Source of the DNA: Penium margaritaceum
Lineage: Eukaryota > Streptophyta > Zygnematophyceae > Desmidiales > Peniaceae
Length of the DNA stretch: 24,464 nt
Reading direction: 5' to 3'
Assembly: GCA_023375785.1 (NCBI GenBank)
Contig: SZWC01000833.1
Span: 62,225 to 86,688, forward strand
This document shows positions 1-9,593 of the stretch, piece by piece. The notes beneath the pieces were generated by a model. The model was not told where the DNA came from and did not search any database. It saw only the letters and a program-made list of their open reading frames with translations. The position numbers and the translations under genes were made by a program. Position 1 is the first letter of the stretch. Each line of letters opens with the position of its first letter.

Positions 1-39
1 GAGGAGGAGGAGGAGGAGGAGGAGGAGGAGGAGGAGGAG
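1..39. repeat. (GAG)13 microsatellite
   Basis: Thirteen uninterrupted GAG units begin the window and probably continue to its left. On the minus strand, in the frame of the open reading frame described for 3-917, they read as a serine run (TCC codons), so this may be a coding microsatellite. Confidence 0.95.
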
Positions 40-917
40 CATCTCTCTTCCAGGCTGGAAAGAGATGGCGCCGCTGTTGTTGCTTTCAACTGCAGAGACT
101 GCTGCAGATGGTGGTCTTCGCCAAGGAGCTGTTGCTGGGAGGTTTGACACTGTCCTGCTTGCGGCTGTGGCACTGCATGCGTCTCACATGTTTCCAGAGA
201 GAGCGAGGGTTGAGACAACCGGAGTGGAACCTGATATATCCCTCCAGGGAAAGGTAATGAAGCGCCTGCAGTGCCTCCAGTAGAGTCTTCACCTGCGATG
301 CTACTGCTGCTGCTGCTGCAACTGCTGCTGCTACCACTACTAATGACACCACTACCCCTGCTGCTCCTGGCATCGCTGCTGTCAGTACTCCTCCTGTCGC
401 TTCCAGTTTCGCTGGCATCAAGACTGTCAGCACCTTCGCTTCCGCCTAACCCTCCAGTGCAGCTCGGAGCCCTGCTTAGGCCGTCAACGGGGCAAACAGA
501 CAGGCCGGCTGCTGCCGGAGAATGCTCCTGGCTTCCACTGCCCTTGAAATCGCTGACAGGTGCAGCCTCGACAGCGCCTCTCAGCCAGCTGCCGCCGACG
601 TCGCCACTGCTGCGGGAGAAAATGTGGTGCTCTGCACCATCGTCTCGCTGCTGCATACTCGTGCTCTGGTGCTGCTGCTGCATACTCGTGCTCTGGTGCT
701 GCGGCTGTGGCAGCACTGCCAGGGCATCGCATGGCAGTGGGGCAGCGCTTGCGTCGGACGACGGCGCCGTCTCTGAGCTCTGCCCCACCCGTTCAACCAG
801 CAGTGTCGCCATGAACCCTCTCTGCCACGCACACGTGCGCCGGCCAAGCACTTGTCTGATGACCGAGGTGCTGTCGAACCGCGGCTTCAGTTGCTGAAGC
901 AGTCCGTCCTGCCACGG
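3..917 (-). CDS. Possible exon of an unrecognised host gene, Ser/Gln-rich, partial
   Basis: The minus strand is open for about 305 codons from 917 to the window edge, bounded upstream by TAA at 918-920. The start of this stretch lacks an ATG, but the sequence just before it on the minus strand has CTAAC followed by GTGGCAG, which looks like a branch point and 3' splice acceptor, so translation may enter by splicing at about 910. The protein would start with a mixed charged and hydrophobic part (containing LLQQLKPRF and VIRQVLGRR). It then becomes low-complexity: two copies of QQHQSTSMQ, a Ser/Gly/Asp segment, a serine run near plus 300-320, a Gln-rich segment, and the serine run from the GAG tract. 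The opposite frames are leucine- or cysteine-rich shadows. I recognise no domain. A disordered regulatory protein would fit, but that is inference. Confidence 0.4.
648..698 (-). repeat. 27-bp in-frame tandem duplication
   Basis: Two identical 24-bp segments (648-671 and 675-698) are separated by CTG, giving a 27-bp period. In the minus-strand frame they encode a repeated nine-residue unit, QQHQSTSMQ. The period is a multiple of three, so the frame is kept, as expected for replication slippage in coding sequence. Confidence 0.85.
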
Positions 918-920
918 TTA

Positions 921-1277
921 GTGGGGGTGTGCCAACGACCCGCCACTGCGAAACTACGGTGAGATCAGAACTCAGCTCGGACATCGGCTAGCACCACCTG
1001 ATTTGAACGCTGGGGGCACAGGGTTCGGGCAAGAAATGAGGGTGGTTCCTGTCGCTTCACCCGGGAGGATAATGGGCTGAACCAGCAGGCAGTTTTCTGA
1101 ACCTGGCTGACGCAACATGAATGACGCCCGACGAGAAGTCTGAGCGTTCAGCCCTCGGAGAGGCCACCACGGTTCACTGCCGCTTCACTCGGAAACACCG
1201 GGATTCCCTGAGAACAACTCCAACGAACCAGACTCAACCACCCTCAAGCGCGGCATCAGAGACTGAAATCACTGACA
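921..1277. other. No supported gene; possible intron of the minus-strand exon
   Basis: No convincing frame was found on either strand. If the acceptor proposed near 911 is real, this stretch would be intron or an upstream exon in another phase. Nothing else is visible. Confidence 0.3.
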
Positions 1278-1805
1278 CTACTCTGGCGCGAGTGAATGAT
1301 CTCGTGAGAAATTGCACGAGGGCCACCTGCTTGCCAAGCTGTACCGGCAGACATTCGAAAGCGGCAGCAGAGGAACAGCCGAGCAGGACTGCTGCTTTTT
1401 GGAAGAAGCCTCCTGCCTCGCTTCAACAGGCGCTGGCGCGATCGCTCGCTTGCTCCTGCGCTTGGCCTCAGGGGCAGGAACCGGTGGCAGCTCAGCATGA
1501 GCAGCAGCGCTAGGTCGAGCTGAGGGCAGGGAGAGGTGGAGCGGGCCGACGAATGATGGTCGTAAACAGCAAGTGCAGAGCGACGAAGCCGCTGCACCGC
1601 CGTTACCACCGAACAGGAAAACAATGCCAAGTTGGCAGTGCCAACTCCCCCAAAAAGGGGACACTGGCAGGCACATAGCGCATGGTTTGCTAAAGCGTTG
1701 CTGAACCTGGACTTCAAAAGGGATTTTCTGTGCACCATCGACTGCCTCAGCACCAATGATTGACACGAGGTTGAACCTAAAGGGATGAAGTGCATCTTCT
1801 TTCAT
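1278..1805 (-). CDS. Hypothetical open frame, possibly upstream exon(s) of the 3-917 gene
   Basis: A 175-codon minus-strand frame starts at ATG 1803-1805. The first 33 or so codons (beginning MKEDALHPFRF) look like ordinary protein and reach CCAG followed by GTTCAG, which could be a 5' splice donor. The rest is Ala/Ser/Pro-rich and overlaps another long minus frame, so it may be non-coding. It lies on the same strand as the 3-917 frame and upstream of it, so a split gene is possible. No domain is recognised, and chance openness in GC-rich DNA is a real alternative. Confidence 0.2.
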   Translation of the reverse strand: MKEDALHPFRFNLVSIIGAEAVDGAQKIPFEVQVQQRFSKPCAMCLPVSPFWGSWHCQLGIVFLFGGNGGAAASSLCTCCLRPSFVGPLHLSLPSARPSAAAHAELPPVPAPEAKRRSKRAIAPAPVEARQEASSKKQQSCSAVPLLPLSNVCRYSLASRWPSCNFSRDHSLAPE

Positions 1806-4736
1806 CAAAGGGTGTCATAATATGAAACAATAATTATATTAATTTCTCGATAACTAATGGTAAACATCATTTCCAGGGAAAATATTTGAAGGTTTTGAGA
1901 AGTATTACATTTCCTCTAATGATGGGTAGTGGAAGATTATTAGCATATCTCATTGTGAAATTTATACCTGAAATTTTTCAAATTCAGGTATGCACATTTA
2001 CCTCATTGCGTGGGAAACTGTCGGCATGATAATCACCCACATAATATCACATAAAACGTGTACCAAGAGGCATTAATACTTTTCATTTGGGTCCATTTTA
2101 AAAAAAAAAAAAAATAATCCGAATGGTAAATTACAGCATCTAAATCCCATGTAGCTCCGATTGCGGCCGGCCCATCCTTAATTTAACCCCATTCTGGCCA
2201 TTATCTCCGCGACCCCCCTTCCCCCAACAAAAACTGTAGCCCACGTAGTCCTCAAATCTTCCAAATTTTCCAGGTTAGCCCCGTTTTAAACTATGTTGCT
2301 AGGTCGCCCCTTTTCTTGGACATCCTCGCGCTCCTCCCATTATTCTTTGCATCCTTGTAAATGACTTAATAGGGTATCGTCGTCCAACCTTCATAAAATT
2401 GCTATGTCTACAGCATGGTACATCGCAATCACATTGAATGAGCATGCCTCAATCATATTGTGCTCAGTAAGCTAGCACAATGAATTTGTTATTGTACATT
2501 CAATGTGTTCTGATCCCTTTTCCACAACAAGTGACGTGACAAATGTTATACTGTTGTCGTGGGAGTCCTGGTGACCTCGAGACTAGATGTCACACACTTA
2601 TGCACATTCTACGTTTTTCAACAGCTACTTTTGCATTTTTCACATCGCACGCTCACCTGGTTACAAGACTTTCTACGGTGGCCAACTTCTTTGTCCATGT
2701 TCTCAGTGACCTTGTATCTTCTGTTTCTTGGCTGGACTCTATGGAGCTCTTTCTTCCACACCTGCCAAATATTGCGGGCTGTCTTTTGGAGTACTCAGTA
2801 GATAGTATGATTGCCGATACCGTGTCGGTTCCTGTTTTGGAGTTGCTAGGAGGATTGTTGGCATTTGCACTTGCTTGGCATATGTGTTGCGAAGTTGCGC
2901 ACACACATGGCTGAGATGGGATGTGTACGTAGACCACGCTCGCCTTGATTATGTTTTTATAAATCTTACAGTTTCATGCATTTATTCTTCGTCTTTTGAC
3001 CTATCCCAACACCATCTATCATGTTGTGTTCCTTACTGCAAACCCTCCAACACAGAGCGTTGCTACGGGGTTCTTCATCCCCTCATGGTATTAGAGCTCT
3101 AGACAAACTACACATTTGCACCCCCACCATGTAGCACACAACAGCAACAATGGAGAAATATACGTTGGGCTTTGCTGGGTCGGTAGAAGCATACAGGTCC
3201 TCGCAATGTGGATTCTCCGAGCAAAGGGCTATCATATTACACTGATCATGCAGAGTGGATACGAAACACTACCAAATGATTATCAGCACCTTCCCTCACC
3301 ATGGGTGCCGTTGTTGCGGGGACATTCATCTACGACGGCGTTCGAAGAAACACGGCAACAACACCAATAGCAATGAGAACGAGCATGCACATAGGAGTCA
3401 CTCGCTCCATGTATCTTTATCTACAGATCTGGGGGTCTACAAACCTATTGATATAGCAATGCTTGGTCTTCTTCATAGCGAACTAGTCCCTCGGGGTTTT
3501 AGCCTAGCCCATTATGAAACAAGCATCGCCGTCTACCTCCAATAATTGCAGCTGTGCAAATCCTCGGAAGCAGTTCTTCTCTCTGAGGGTAGTAGCCACA
3601 TAAGTCGCACTCATTCATGGCAAGAGCAACTGGTGTTGTACACGTTCGTAATGACAACAACAGTAACACTTGGCTCTAGTGTTTTAGGTCGCAATATTTT
3701 GCAATTATGAAAGTAGCACCGGAAACCCATACACTCAAACGTCACGTTGCCTAGCTACAACATCATTCATTTAGAGTAGCAGCAACTACATACTATTTGC
3801 ACGAGCAACAAATGCCAAAGCATCTGCTTTCGTAGCAGAAGTACCAAGAGAAGCAACACCTGGCAAGCGATGGAACAAAAATGGTGGCAAAAGTGGTACC
3901 GGTAATACTTCTGCCATGAGATGGTTGTTACAAGAGTCACAATAGAAAAGCAACATTTGTAGTAGAAGGAACGATGACTACAAGTACCTACTTTGTGAGG
4001 ATTAACACCTAGATACATGATAAATTTCCTCGCATCCTCATATGCCTGACTTAGGTTCACATATCTCTCGTTTTCATTTGTTGTACTTCTCATGGCAATC
4101 CAGCCACTCTGGTCGAGACACAAGTACTCCTGGTTTTGTTTTGATACCTCGGTAGATTTTTTTTTCTATCCAGGTTGTGACGCAAGTACTAATAGAACTT
4201 TTGTACCTTGTCGCAATACCGTTCTAAGGTTCTCCCATTTGTATCACTTTTTTTATATCTGCTTTATTCCCCTCAGTACAATGTCATTACATGTGATGCC
4301 ACCATCAGGGTCTGCATAGTCACCATATAACTAGGTCCCATTGGGTTACAGACCATTTTCCTACGCCCCTTCCTTGTGAGTTTATCCATTATCCCAACAT
4401 ACATTCTCTCCCTCCCCTCTGACAACAATCTCAAGACATCGCCACCCCCACCCTCAACTTTGCAAACTAATCCAAGAACAAGTAAAAAACTACATAATCC
4501 AACGGTTTGGAGGAGTTGCCCAATGATTGACCATGCAATCATCCCCGGATGATACTTCTGTAGTTGAGAAAATTTGGACGTGGAGTGAAGTAGTAGAGCA
4601 GTTCATGTCATCATTAGTGAAAGAAAATAACACCTGCCTCTGACTGAGTGACCCATGACGCAACGGTACTTGCGAGATGAACTAGAGGTGAAAGCAACAA
4701 AGAAAATTATATAAAAAAAAACATGATCCAATATGA
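1806..4736. other. AT-rich region without a supported gene
   Basis: About 2.9 kb with an A15 run at 2100-2114, several short T runs, and only short open frames. The longest is 2543-2914 (+, 123 codons, hydrophobic, no family recognised), and an antisense frame overlaps it. A frame at 3767-4123 (-) is also unrecognised. Base composition shifts clearly from the GC-rich first 1.8 kb to AT-rich here. It could be intergenic DNA or transposon debris too decayed to name. Confidence 0.5.
2100..2114. repeat. Poly(A) tract, 15 bases
   Basis: Fifteen consecutive A after TTTT. It could be the tail of an old retroposed sequence, but I see no recognisable LINE or SINE body to its left and no target-site duplication. 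Confidence 0.6.
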
Positions 4737-6790
4737 ATGGACATGGCCAAACGATATCCACGACACAGAGCACAAGTGTGGCTCGTCAAGGTGGGGACCG
4801 GGGAAGTAGAGGAAATCAATACAACAGACCCAACAACATTGACCTCAATTCTTGATAAGTCCGCATATGTTCACCGAGATTTTGCATCACTTGCCGAGGA
4901 GTTAGAAGGAGTTTTTTGCCAGAAAATGCCTCTAAGTTACCTCCACAACGCGGCGTGGATCACCAGATAGACTTGAAGCTGGGTAGTATACCAAAAATGA
5001 AAGGGAGCTATTGGATGAGCAACAACAAGCTGGCCGAATTCAAAATGCAGCTGGACAAGATGCTCAGTCAAGGGTTCATCAGGCCACCTACGTTATCTTA
5101 TAAGGCACTTGGACCTTTTATAATAAATAAACCAAACAAGATGTGGATTTGCATGGATTACCAAGCATTGAATGACATCACCAGCAAGAACGGTTACCCC
5201 CTTATGCGAGCAAATGAAAATTTTGACGAATTTTTAGCAAAATTGATCCACGGAGAAGCTGTCATAAGATTCGCATATTCGATAAGGGCATACAAGAGAT
5301 GGTGTTGTGCACAAGATGCGGACACTTTGTGTTCATGGGCATGTCGTTTGGACTCACAAATGCCCTTCCAAAGTTTATGACAATAATGAATACCATTTTT
5401 TAGACATACCTTGGTAACTTTGTCTTCATGTATCTCAACGACATCTTCGTGTACAGTCACACTCTGAAGGAGCACAATGGACATCACCAAGACGTTCTTA
5501 AGAATTTCCGAAGGAGAAATTCTGAAAAAAAACTATCGATGTGCAACTTAGGTCGCCTTTTGATGGATTTTTTTTGCCACATCATTGGTAGCGAACATAT
5601 CACCATGGACTCAAAGAAAGTGTAGGCCGACGTTGATTGGCCAATGTTGACCAACGTTTTGGACATACTTGTCCTTTTAAGATTGCGTAACTACTGCTGC
5701 CTATTTGTGAAGGACTATGATTGAGTTTCAACGCCTCTCTCTGATGTCAGTCATAAAACAACTGTGTGGTGTTGTGGGGAAAAGAAATGAGAAGCATTTT
5801 ACTCTTTGAGAAAGTCACCGGCCTCAATTCCAGTCTTACAATTGGCTTAACAAGAGGTGGCATATGTCATGGCCACCGATGCATCTAATGGAGCATTCAG
5901 ACCACGTATATGTTGTAAAATCATGCGGATCATATCTCAGTTATGCAAGATGCAAAAGGAAAAAACTCTCAATTGGCCATGTATGAAAGACGTGGTGACG
6001 TTATCTAGAATGCCGACGATGGATCGTCCGCACCAACCATAAGGTGCTCGAATATCTAAAGACCCGGCCAATTTTGAAGCGTCAACAAACTCACCAGATG
6101 AATTTCATTGAGTACGACTTTACCTATGGCATTGAGTACCGACATGGATAAACCAGACATGATGATCGAAATCAGCACGATGCTTGTTAAACGCAACCCG
6201 TACCTTGCGAGGCCATTTGTGAAGGGTTACAAGGAGTTCGGCAGATAAAAAAATACAAAGATCTGGTTGGTTGACCCCTACTGTCAACGGCGATTCATTC
6301 GCCAAGTCGTCATAGCACCGAACGAGGAATTGTGATGGGTGCAATTGGAGCAATGTCAGAATACCGGTCCAAGTGGACATTCCGTGAATGATAAGACGCT
6401 TAAGAAGCTAACGAAGTAGAACAGGTGGGACCAAAGGTAGACTAGCGCGACACAAATTTGCAAATCACGCAACACCTGTTAATTGCAAATATTTCCTCCC
6501 ACGAGGCCAATAGGACTACACTTACTGTTCCCATAAAGCCATTGGCAAATATCAGCATGGACTTACGACCAGACAGCTTGTTGCCTAAAAGGGATAATAC
6601 ACCATCCTAGTGGTGGTTGATGGATTTTCCAAGGCATCGTATTTTTTCCGGACGTTGAGCATCGTCACCGTAGAAGGAAGAGGTCGACGTTTTCTAAATC
6701 ATATCGTATAGCTACATGTTATGTCATAAACCCTCCTTTGCAATAGAGACAGCCGCTTCACTAGTCATTTTTGGCGTGACCTGATGATAT
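4737..6790 (+). pseudogene. pol: Decayed Ty3/gypsy pol fossil (RT, RNase H, integrase)
   Basis: This is a remnant of a Ty3/gypsy polyprotein, which would copy element RNA into DNA and integrate it. The RT segment (about 4870-5625) has a recognisable lead-in (LPPQRGVDHQIDL), the GFIRPP motif near 5075, a degraded MCIDYRAL-like block (ICMDYQALND) near 5150, and the active-site block YLNDIF at 5431. In that block the first catalytic aspartate is now Asn and the second remains. RNase H is hinted at by the ATDASNGA block at about 5866. Integrase appears from about 6540 (NISMDL), through ILVVVDGFSKASYF near 6605, to NRDSRFTSHFW near 6745, then stops abruptly. Several frameshifts and stops break the frame, so it cannot make a working protein. 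No protease, gag or LTRs were found around it. It differs from the chromovirus at 11642 and looks older. Confidence 0.85.
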
Positions 6791-7173
6791 GTTATGGTAG
6801 TGGAGAGGCATCGCTTTGACTTTCCCCCATAAACGAGCTGCATCGGCAAGAATTCTCGAGGGGCAAATGGTGTCACGAGGAATACAATTTCTAGTTTGTC
6901 ATTGAGTCTAACAATGGACACGTCAAATGTGCCCTCGGGTGTGTACGTGTGATAGAATGTAGGCACGAGCTATATGGCAGTGTGGTCTGCATTCACCACA
7001 AAGTGGGTTTGATCTTGTACAGGCTTGCAAGAGCATCTGCACAGAGATTAAAATATGGGCGACAGAGCCAGGAGGTCCATGATCCCAAATCGCGGACCCT
7101 CCCATATCCACGAGCGGAAGTTTACGTCCCCCATATCCAGCACTTTAAAAAATAAGAATGACATATCCGGCTC
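6791..7173. other. Unassigned sequence after the pol fossil
   Basis: No continuing integrase similarity and no gene. CATATCC or its complement GGATATG occurs several times (near 7103, 7131, 7162 and 7860). This may be the edge of the foldback-rich region that follows. Confidence 0.4.
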
Positions 7174-7223
7174 CCTCGCCATGCTCGATCAGCGACATGC
7201 GTCGCTGATCGAGCATGGCGAGG
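7174..7223. repeat. Perfect 23-bp inverted repeat, 4-nt loop
   Basis: Left arm 7174-7196 and right arm 7201-7223 are exact reverse complements, with loop ATGC. The arms contain CGATCAGCGAC. As DNA this can extrude a cruciform; as RNA it would form a very stable hairpin. Confidence 0.95.
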
Positions 7224-7225
7224 AG

Positions 7226-7284
7226 GGTCATATGACCGTCGCTCGATCGCGACCCTCGCTCCCTCGCGAGATCGCGATCAAGCG
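7226..7284. repeat. Adjacent palindrome and inverted repeat
   Basis: GGTCATATGACC at 7226-7237 is a perfect 12-bp palindrome. It is followed by 13-bp arms 7240-7252 and 7272-7284 (one mismatch, rich in CGATCGCGA) around a 19-nt loop. The right arm overlaps the left arm of the next foldback, so the structures are nested. Confidence 0.85.
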
Positions 7285-7454
7285 ATGACCCTTTTTTCGA
7301 TTTTCCTTTTCTACGTGCAAACCCCCTATTACGATGGAGGGTTTTATGTTATGCGCGGGTGGAGCCCGCTCAAAACATAGAAAACCCTAAATCGTAATAG
7401 GGAGTTTGTGCGTCGAAAAAGAAAACCGGAAAAAGGGTAATCGCTTGATCGCGA
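7270..7454. mobile_element. Foldback (MITE-like) element, about 90-bp imperfect arms
   Basis: The left arm (about 7270-7359) and right arm (about 7365-7454) are imperfect reverse complements around a 5-nt centre. Paired blocks include CGATCAAGCGAT with ATCGCTTGATCG at the outer ends, CCCTATTACGAT with ATCGTAATAGGG inside, and GCGGG with CCCGC at the tip. No coding capacity. The shape fits a non-autonomous foldback transposon, but no target-site duplication was identified, so class assignment is inference. Confidence 0.75.
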
Positions 7455-7511
7455 CTGAGTGAAAACACCCATTTCAGATTTTTGTTTTTTGTATGGCACA
7501 CAAAACACCTT

Positions 7512-7725
7512 AGGTTTGCGAGACAAAAATATTCAAACCCACTCCCAGATTACATTAGGGGTTGACGGTTTTATTTTTTGCACGGGCATCTGCCGGGCCA
7601 TATGGTAGCGGGGCCTAGCAGATTCTCTTTCAACGCATGGGGTGTTTCGGACCCCTCACACAAACCCCATGCAAACCCCTCCCTCGAACAATCGCAAACA
7701 CCTCAAAAGTGGGGTTTGTGATTGT
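7512..7725 (+). repeat. Dispersed hairpin repeat, diverged copy
   Basis: This copy shares the order and wording of the 145-bp satellite at 21118-21577: a GGTTTTATTTTTT block, then GGGCATCTGCCGGGCC, then a hairpin at 7588-7623 (degraded centre CATATGGTAG), then CAGATTCTCTTTC. It continues into GCATGGGGTGTTTCGGACCCC, which reappears in reverse at 11588-11615. A second imperfect hairpin has arms at 7688-7702 and 7711-7725 (two mismatches in 15). Confidence 0.8.
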
Positions 7726-7945
7726 TTAAGGGGCCTGATGACATCATCAATCCGACGTTGCATTTCATGCAGCGAAGACAGGGTATTCGCGCGCTTTTTT
7801 TCATACGTTGTTGTTTTTCTTTGACTTGTGGATGTATCATTGTTAAAGCTAATATTTGTTGGATATGGCGTTGTTAAAGAGTGGTCCCTGGATATGGGAG
7901 GCTTATACATGAAATTGGTGGGTATATGGTCACACCCCCTGTAAC
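7726..7945. other. No feature recognised
   Basis: Short spacer between two foldback structures, T-rich in places, with no open frame worth reporting and no repeat that I could match elsewhere in the window. Confidence 0.4.
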
Positions 7946-8095
7946 GGGTCGAGTCTCCAGCTCCTGCTCTGAAGTCGTCGTCGGAGTTCGGAGAATGGCG
8001 TTCTCAGTCCGCGTGAGGGGTTTATCCCCCTTTGCAAGACTGAGGGGCAATCGTCATCAACGACCCAGAGCAGGGAAACTCGAATATTTCGAGTC
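7946..8095. repeat. Imperfect foldback of about 150 bp
   Basis: The outer part pairs CGAGTCTCC...CCTGCTCTG with CAGAGCAGG...AACTCG. The inner part pairs CTCAGTC with GACTGAG and GGGG with CCCC across TTTAT near 8027. The 3' flank holds a small palindrome, ACTCGAATATTTCGAGT, at about 8079-8095. Mismatches and indels are frequent, so the fold is older or less constrained than the 7174 hairpin. Confidence 0.65.
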
Positions 8096-8122
8096 TCCGG
8101 AGGCCCATTTCCGTTCTTAACC

Positions 8123-8156
8123 AAACCCCTGGTTTTGGGACCCAAACCGGGGGTTT
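8123..8156. repeat. Inverted repeat AAACCCC...GGGGTTT
   Basis: The left half, AAACCCCTGGTTTTGGG, and right half, CCCAAACCGGGGGTTT, are reverse complements apart from one indel and one mismatch, around a short centre. The AAACCCC/GGGGTTT wording recurs in the satellites at 7670, 11521 and 21118. Confidence 0.8.
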
Positions 8157-8289
8157 TTACCTCGAACTCATGTATTTGCACGAGTTATTTTGTTTGTTTT
8201 ATGTCGAAGTTCGTCGTAAACGAGCTTCGATTTTCATTTTGTCGTTCTGGCACGAAATCGTCGCGTGCGAGGCACGCTGGCGATTTCGC

Positions 8290-8566
8290 GCCAGCTATTT
8301 CGACCTCACCCTCGCTCCCCCTATCCCTCGTCCTCTCTTGCTCGTTTGCAAAGAGGGCGAGGGGGGATGAGGGCACGAAGCCACGAGGCCTCGCCCTCGA
8401 GGCCCTCGTGGCCCCTCAGCCGCCGATCGGACTGAGGCCGCGATCGGCGGCTGACGGCTGGTCGGCCGGTGGCCGGCCAGTCGCTTGGCCGGCTGCCGGC
8501 CGTCTAGCCGGCCGGCAGCGAGCTGGCCGACAGCCAGCGAATTGCTGGCCGCCGGCCAGCCCTCGC
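8290..8566. repeat. GC-rich palindrome cluster
   Basis: A stretch of very high GC built from overlapping inverted repeats. GCCACGAGGCCTCG pairs with CGAGGCCCTCGTGGC (one bulge) near 8381-8413. A perfect 14-bp stem has arms 8416-8429 and 8441-8454. A GGCCGGC-rich foldback is centred near 8505. Open frames crossing it (Arg/Pro/Ala-rich in every frame) are best explained by composition. Confidence 0.75.
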
Positions 8567-8634
8567 TGACGCGAGGGGTGGTGCGCAACCACCCCTCGCT
8601 TCAGCGAGGAGGGAGGGCTGAACCGGCCCTCCCG
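8567..8634. repeat. 68-bp direct repeat, copy 1 (two hairpins)
   Basis: It matches 9526-9593 with a single difference (T at 8619, C at 9578). The unit has two hairpins: 12-bp perfect arms 8571-8582 and 8588-8599 around GCGCA, and GGGAGGGC with GCCCTCCC around about 7 nt. The two copies frame the integrase and chromodomain fossil between them. Confidence 0.9.
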
Positions 8635-8749
8635 ATACATTCCTCCCCACTTATTATGAACCGTCCTGGTTCATGTACAACAAGTAGGATTGTCAGTCAG
8701 TGAGTCATCAACATTGTGAAAGAAAATTGATAATTTCAATCAGCAGCTA

Positions 8750-9525
8750 AACATGAACACGTGCATGGTACTTGGACCTAAGCTGCAGCTTGTAGGTCAG
8801 CATGGCTAGCGGCCCCCCCTTGAGGCTGGAGCGTCCGCGCGACAACCATGTTGGGCGTCCCCAACTTCCTATGGTCGCTGTCCATGAATGCTGCCCTGTG
8901 GGAATTTTTTTACTTTTTCCGCGTTCAGGTGGTACCTCCTGCCACGCATCGATCTGTGCGAGCTCCAAGCTCGCTCCAGTACTCGTTGACCACCCCTGTG
9001 GGCAACCGAGATTCGGGCTCCCGTGAATTATGTTCAGGTCCACAACCGGCCCAATGAACGAGGTACTCCCTGACAACGCGTGACCGAAGAGTACGCTCTC
9101 GGTGCTGGAGTAGGCGAAGGACCTCGTATTGGCCGTCGGCAGCCAGGACTGCTGGCGGTGGCTGAACGGTTCCTTATACCGTGTATGGAGCCAGCAGGCT
9201 CACATGAAACACGTCATGTATCTTCATATTCGGCGGAAGTAGCAATCGGTATGCCACTGGCCCGATGCGTGCCACAGTGGGAAACGGCCCACTTCGGTAG
9301 AAGTTTTCTTGCCCCTGGCGACTTCAGCCGAAGGTTTTTAGTGCTAAGAAACACTTTGTCACCGATGTCAAATGAGACCTCCCGGCGACCTTTGTCGGCA
9401 CATGCCTTTTGTCGCTGCCGAGCTACTTGAAGGTAACCCTTCGCCTCGTGTAACAAGGAGTCAATGCGCTCGGCAAAGGCTTGAGCGGAAGGAAACTGCC
9501 CTCTTGTACTCCCACTCTTCACCAA
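8750..9525 (-). pseudogene. pol: Chromovirus integrase C-terminus and chromodomain fossil
   Basis: On the minus strand, from 9525 downward, the frame reads the end of a Ty3/gypsy integrase. It includes PSAQAFAERID, then [27 protein letters not shown], shown here only as its key blocks DKVFLST and RKLLPKW. A frameshift near 9285 follows. The other frame continues with [16 protein letters not shown] and a chromodomain near 8990-9110, marked by QYEV, EYLVHWAGC and EPESRL. Such chromodomains steer integration to marked chromatin. The usual NTWEP block reads NSREP here, so a conserved Trp is lost. The wording is close to the integrase tail at 19440-19970, so it is the same clade in opposite orientation. 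No RT, gag or LTR accompanies it, and it ends at a 68-bp direct repeat on each side. Confidence 0.85.
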
Positions 9526-9593
9526 TGACGCGAGGGGTGGTGCGCAACCACCCCTCGCTTCAGCGAGGAGGGAGGGCCGAACCGGCCCTCCCG
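9526..9593. repeat. 68-bp direct repeat, copy 2 (two hairpins)
   Basis: This is the second copy of the 8567-8634 unit, offset by 959 bp. It has 12-bp arms around GCGCA and a 9-bp perfect stem, GGGAGGGCC with GGCCCTCCC, around GAACC. It abuts the start of the minus-strand integrase fossil. Confidence 0.9.

Noticed and set aside
271-897. Plus-strand Leu/Cys-rich frame of 208 codons
   Set aside because: It is the antisense of the better minus-strand Ser/Gln frame; the Leu and Cys runs come from CTG repeats.
2543-2914. 123-codon plus-strand frame as a membrane protein gene
   Set aside because: Hydrophobic composition only, an equally plausible antisense frame, and no recognised family.
8135-8640. 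Several overlapping frames of 60-144 codons on both strands
   Set aside because: The region is made of GC-rich palindromes that open all frames, and no frame looks like protein.
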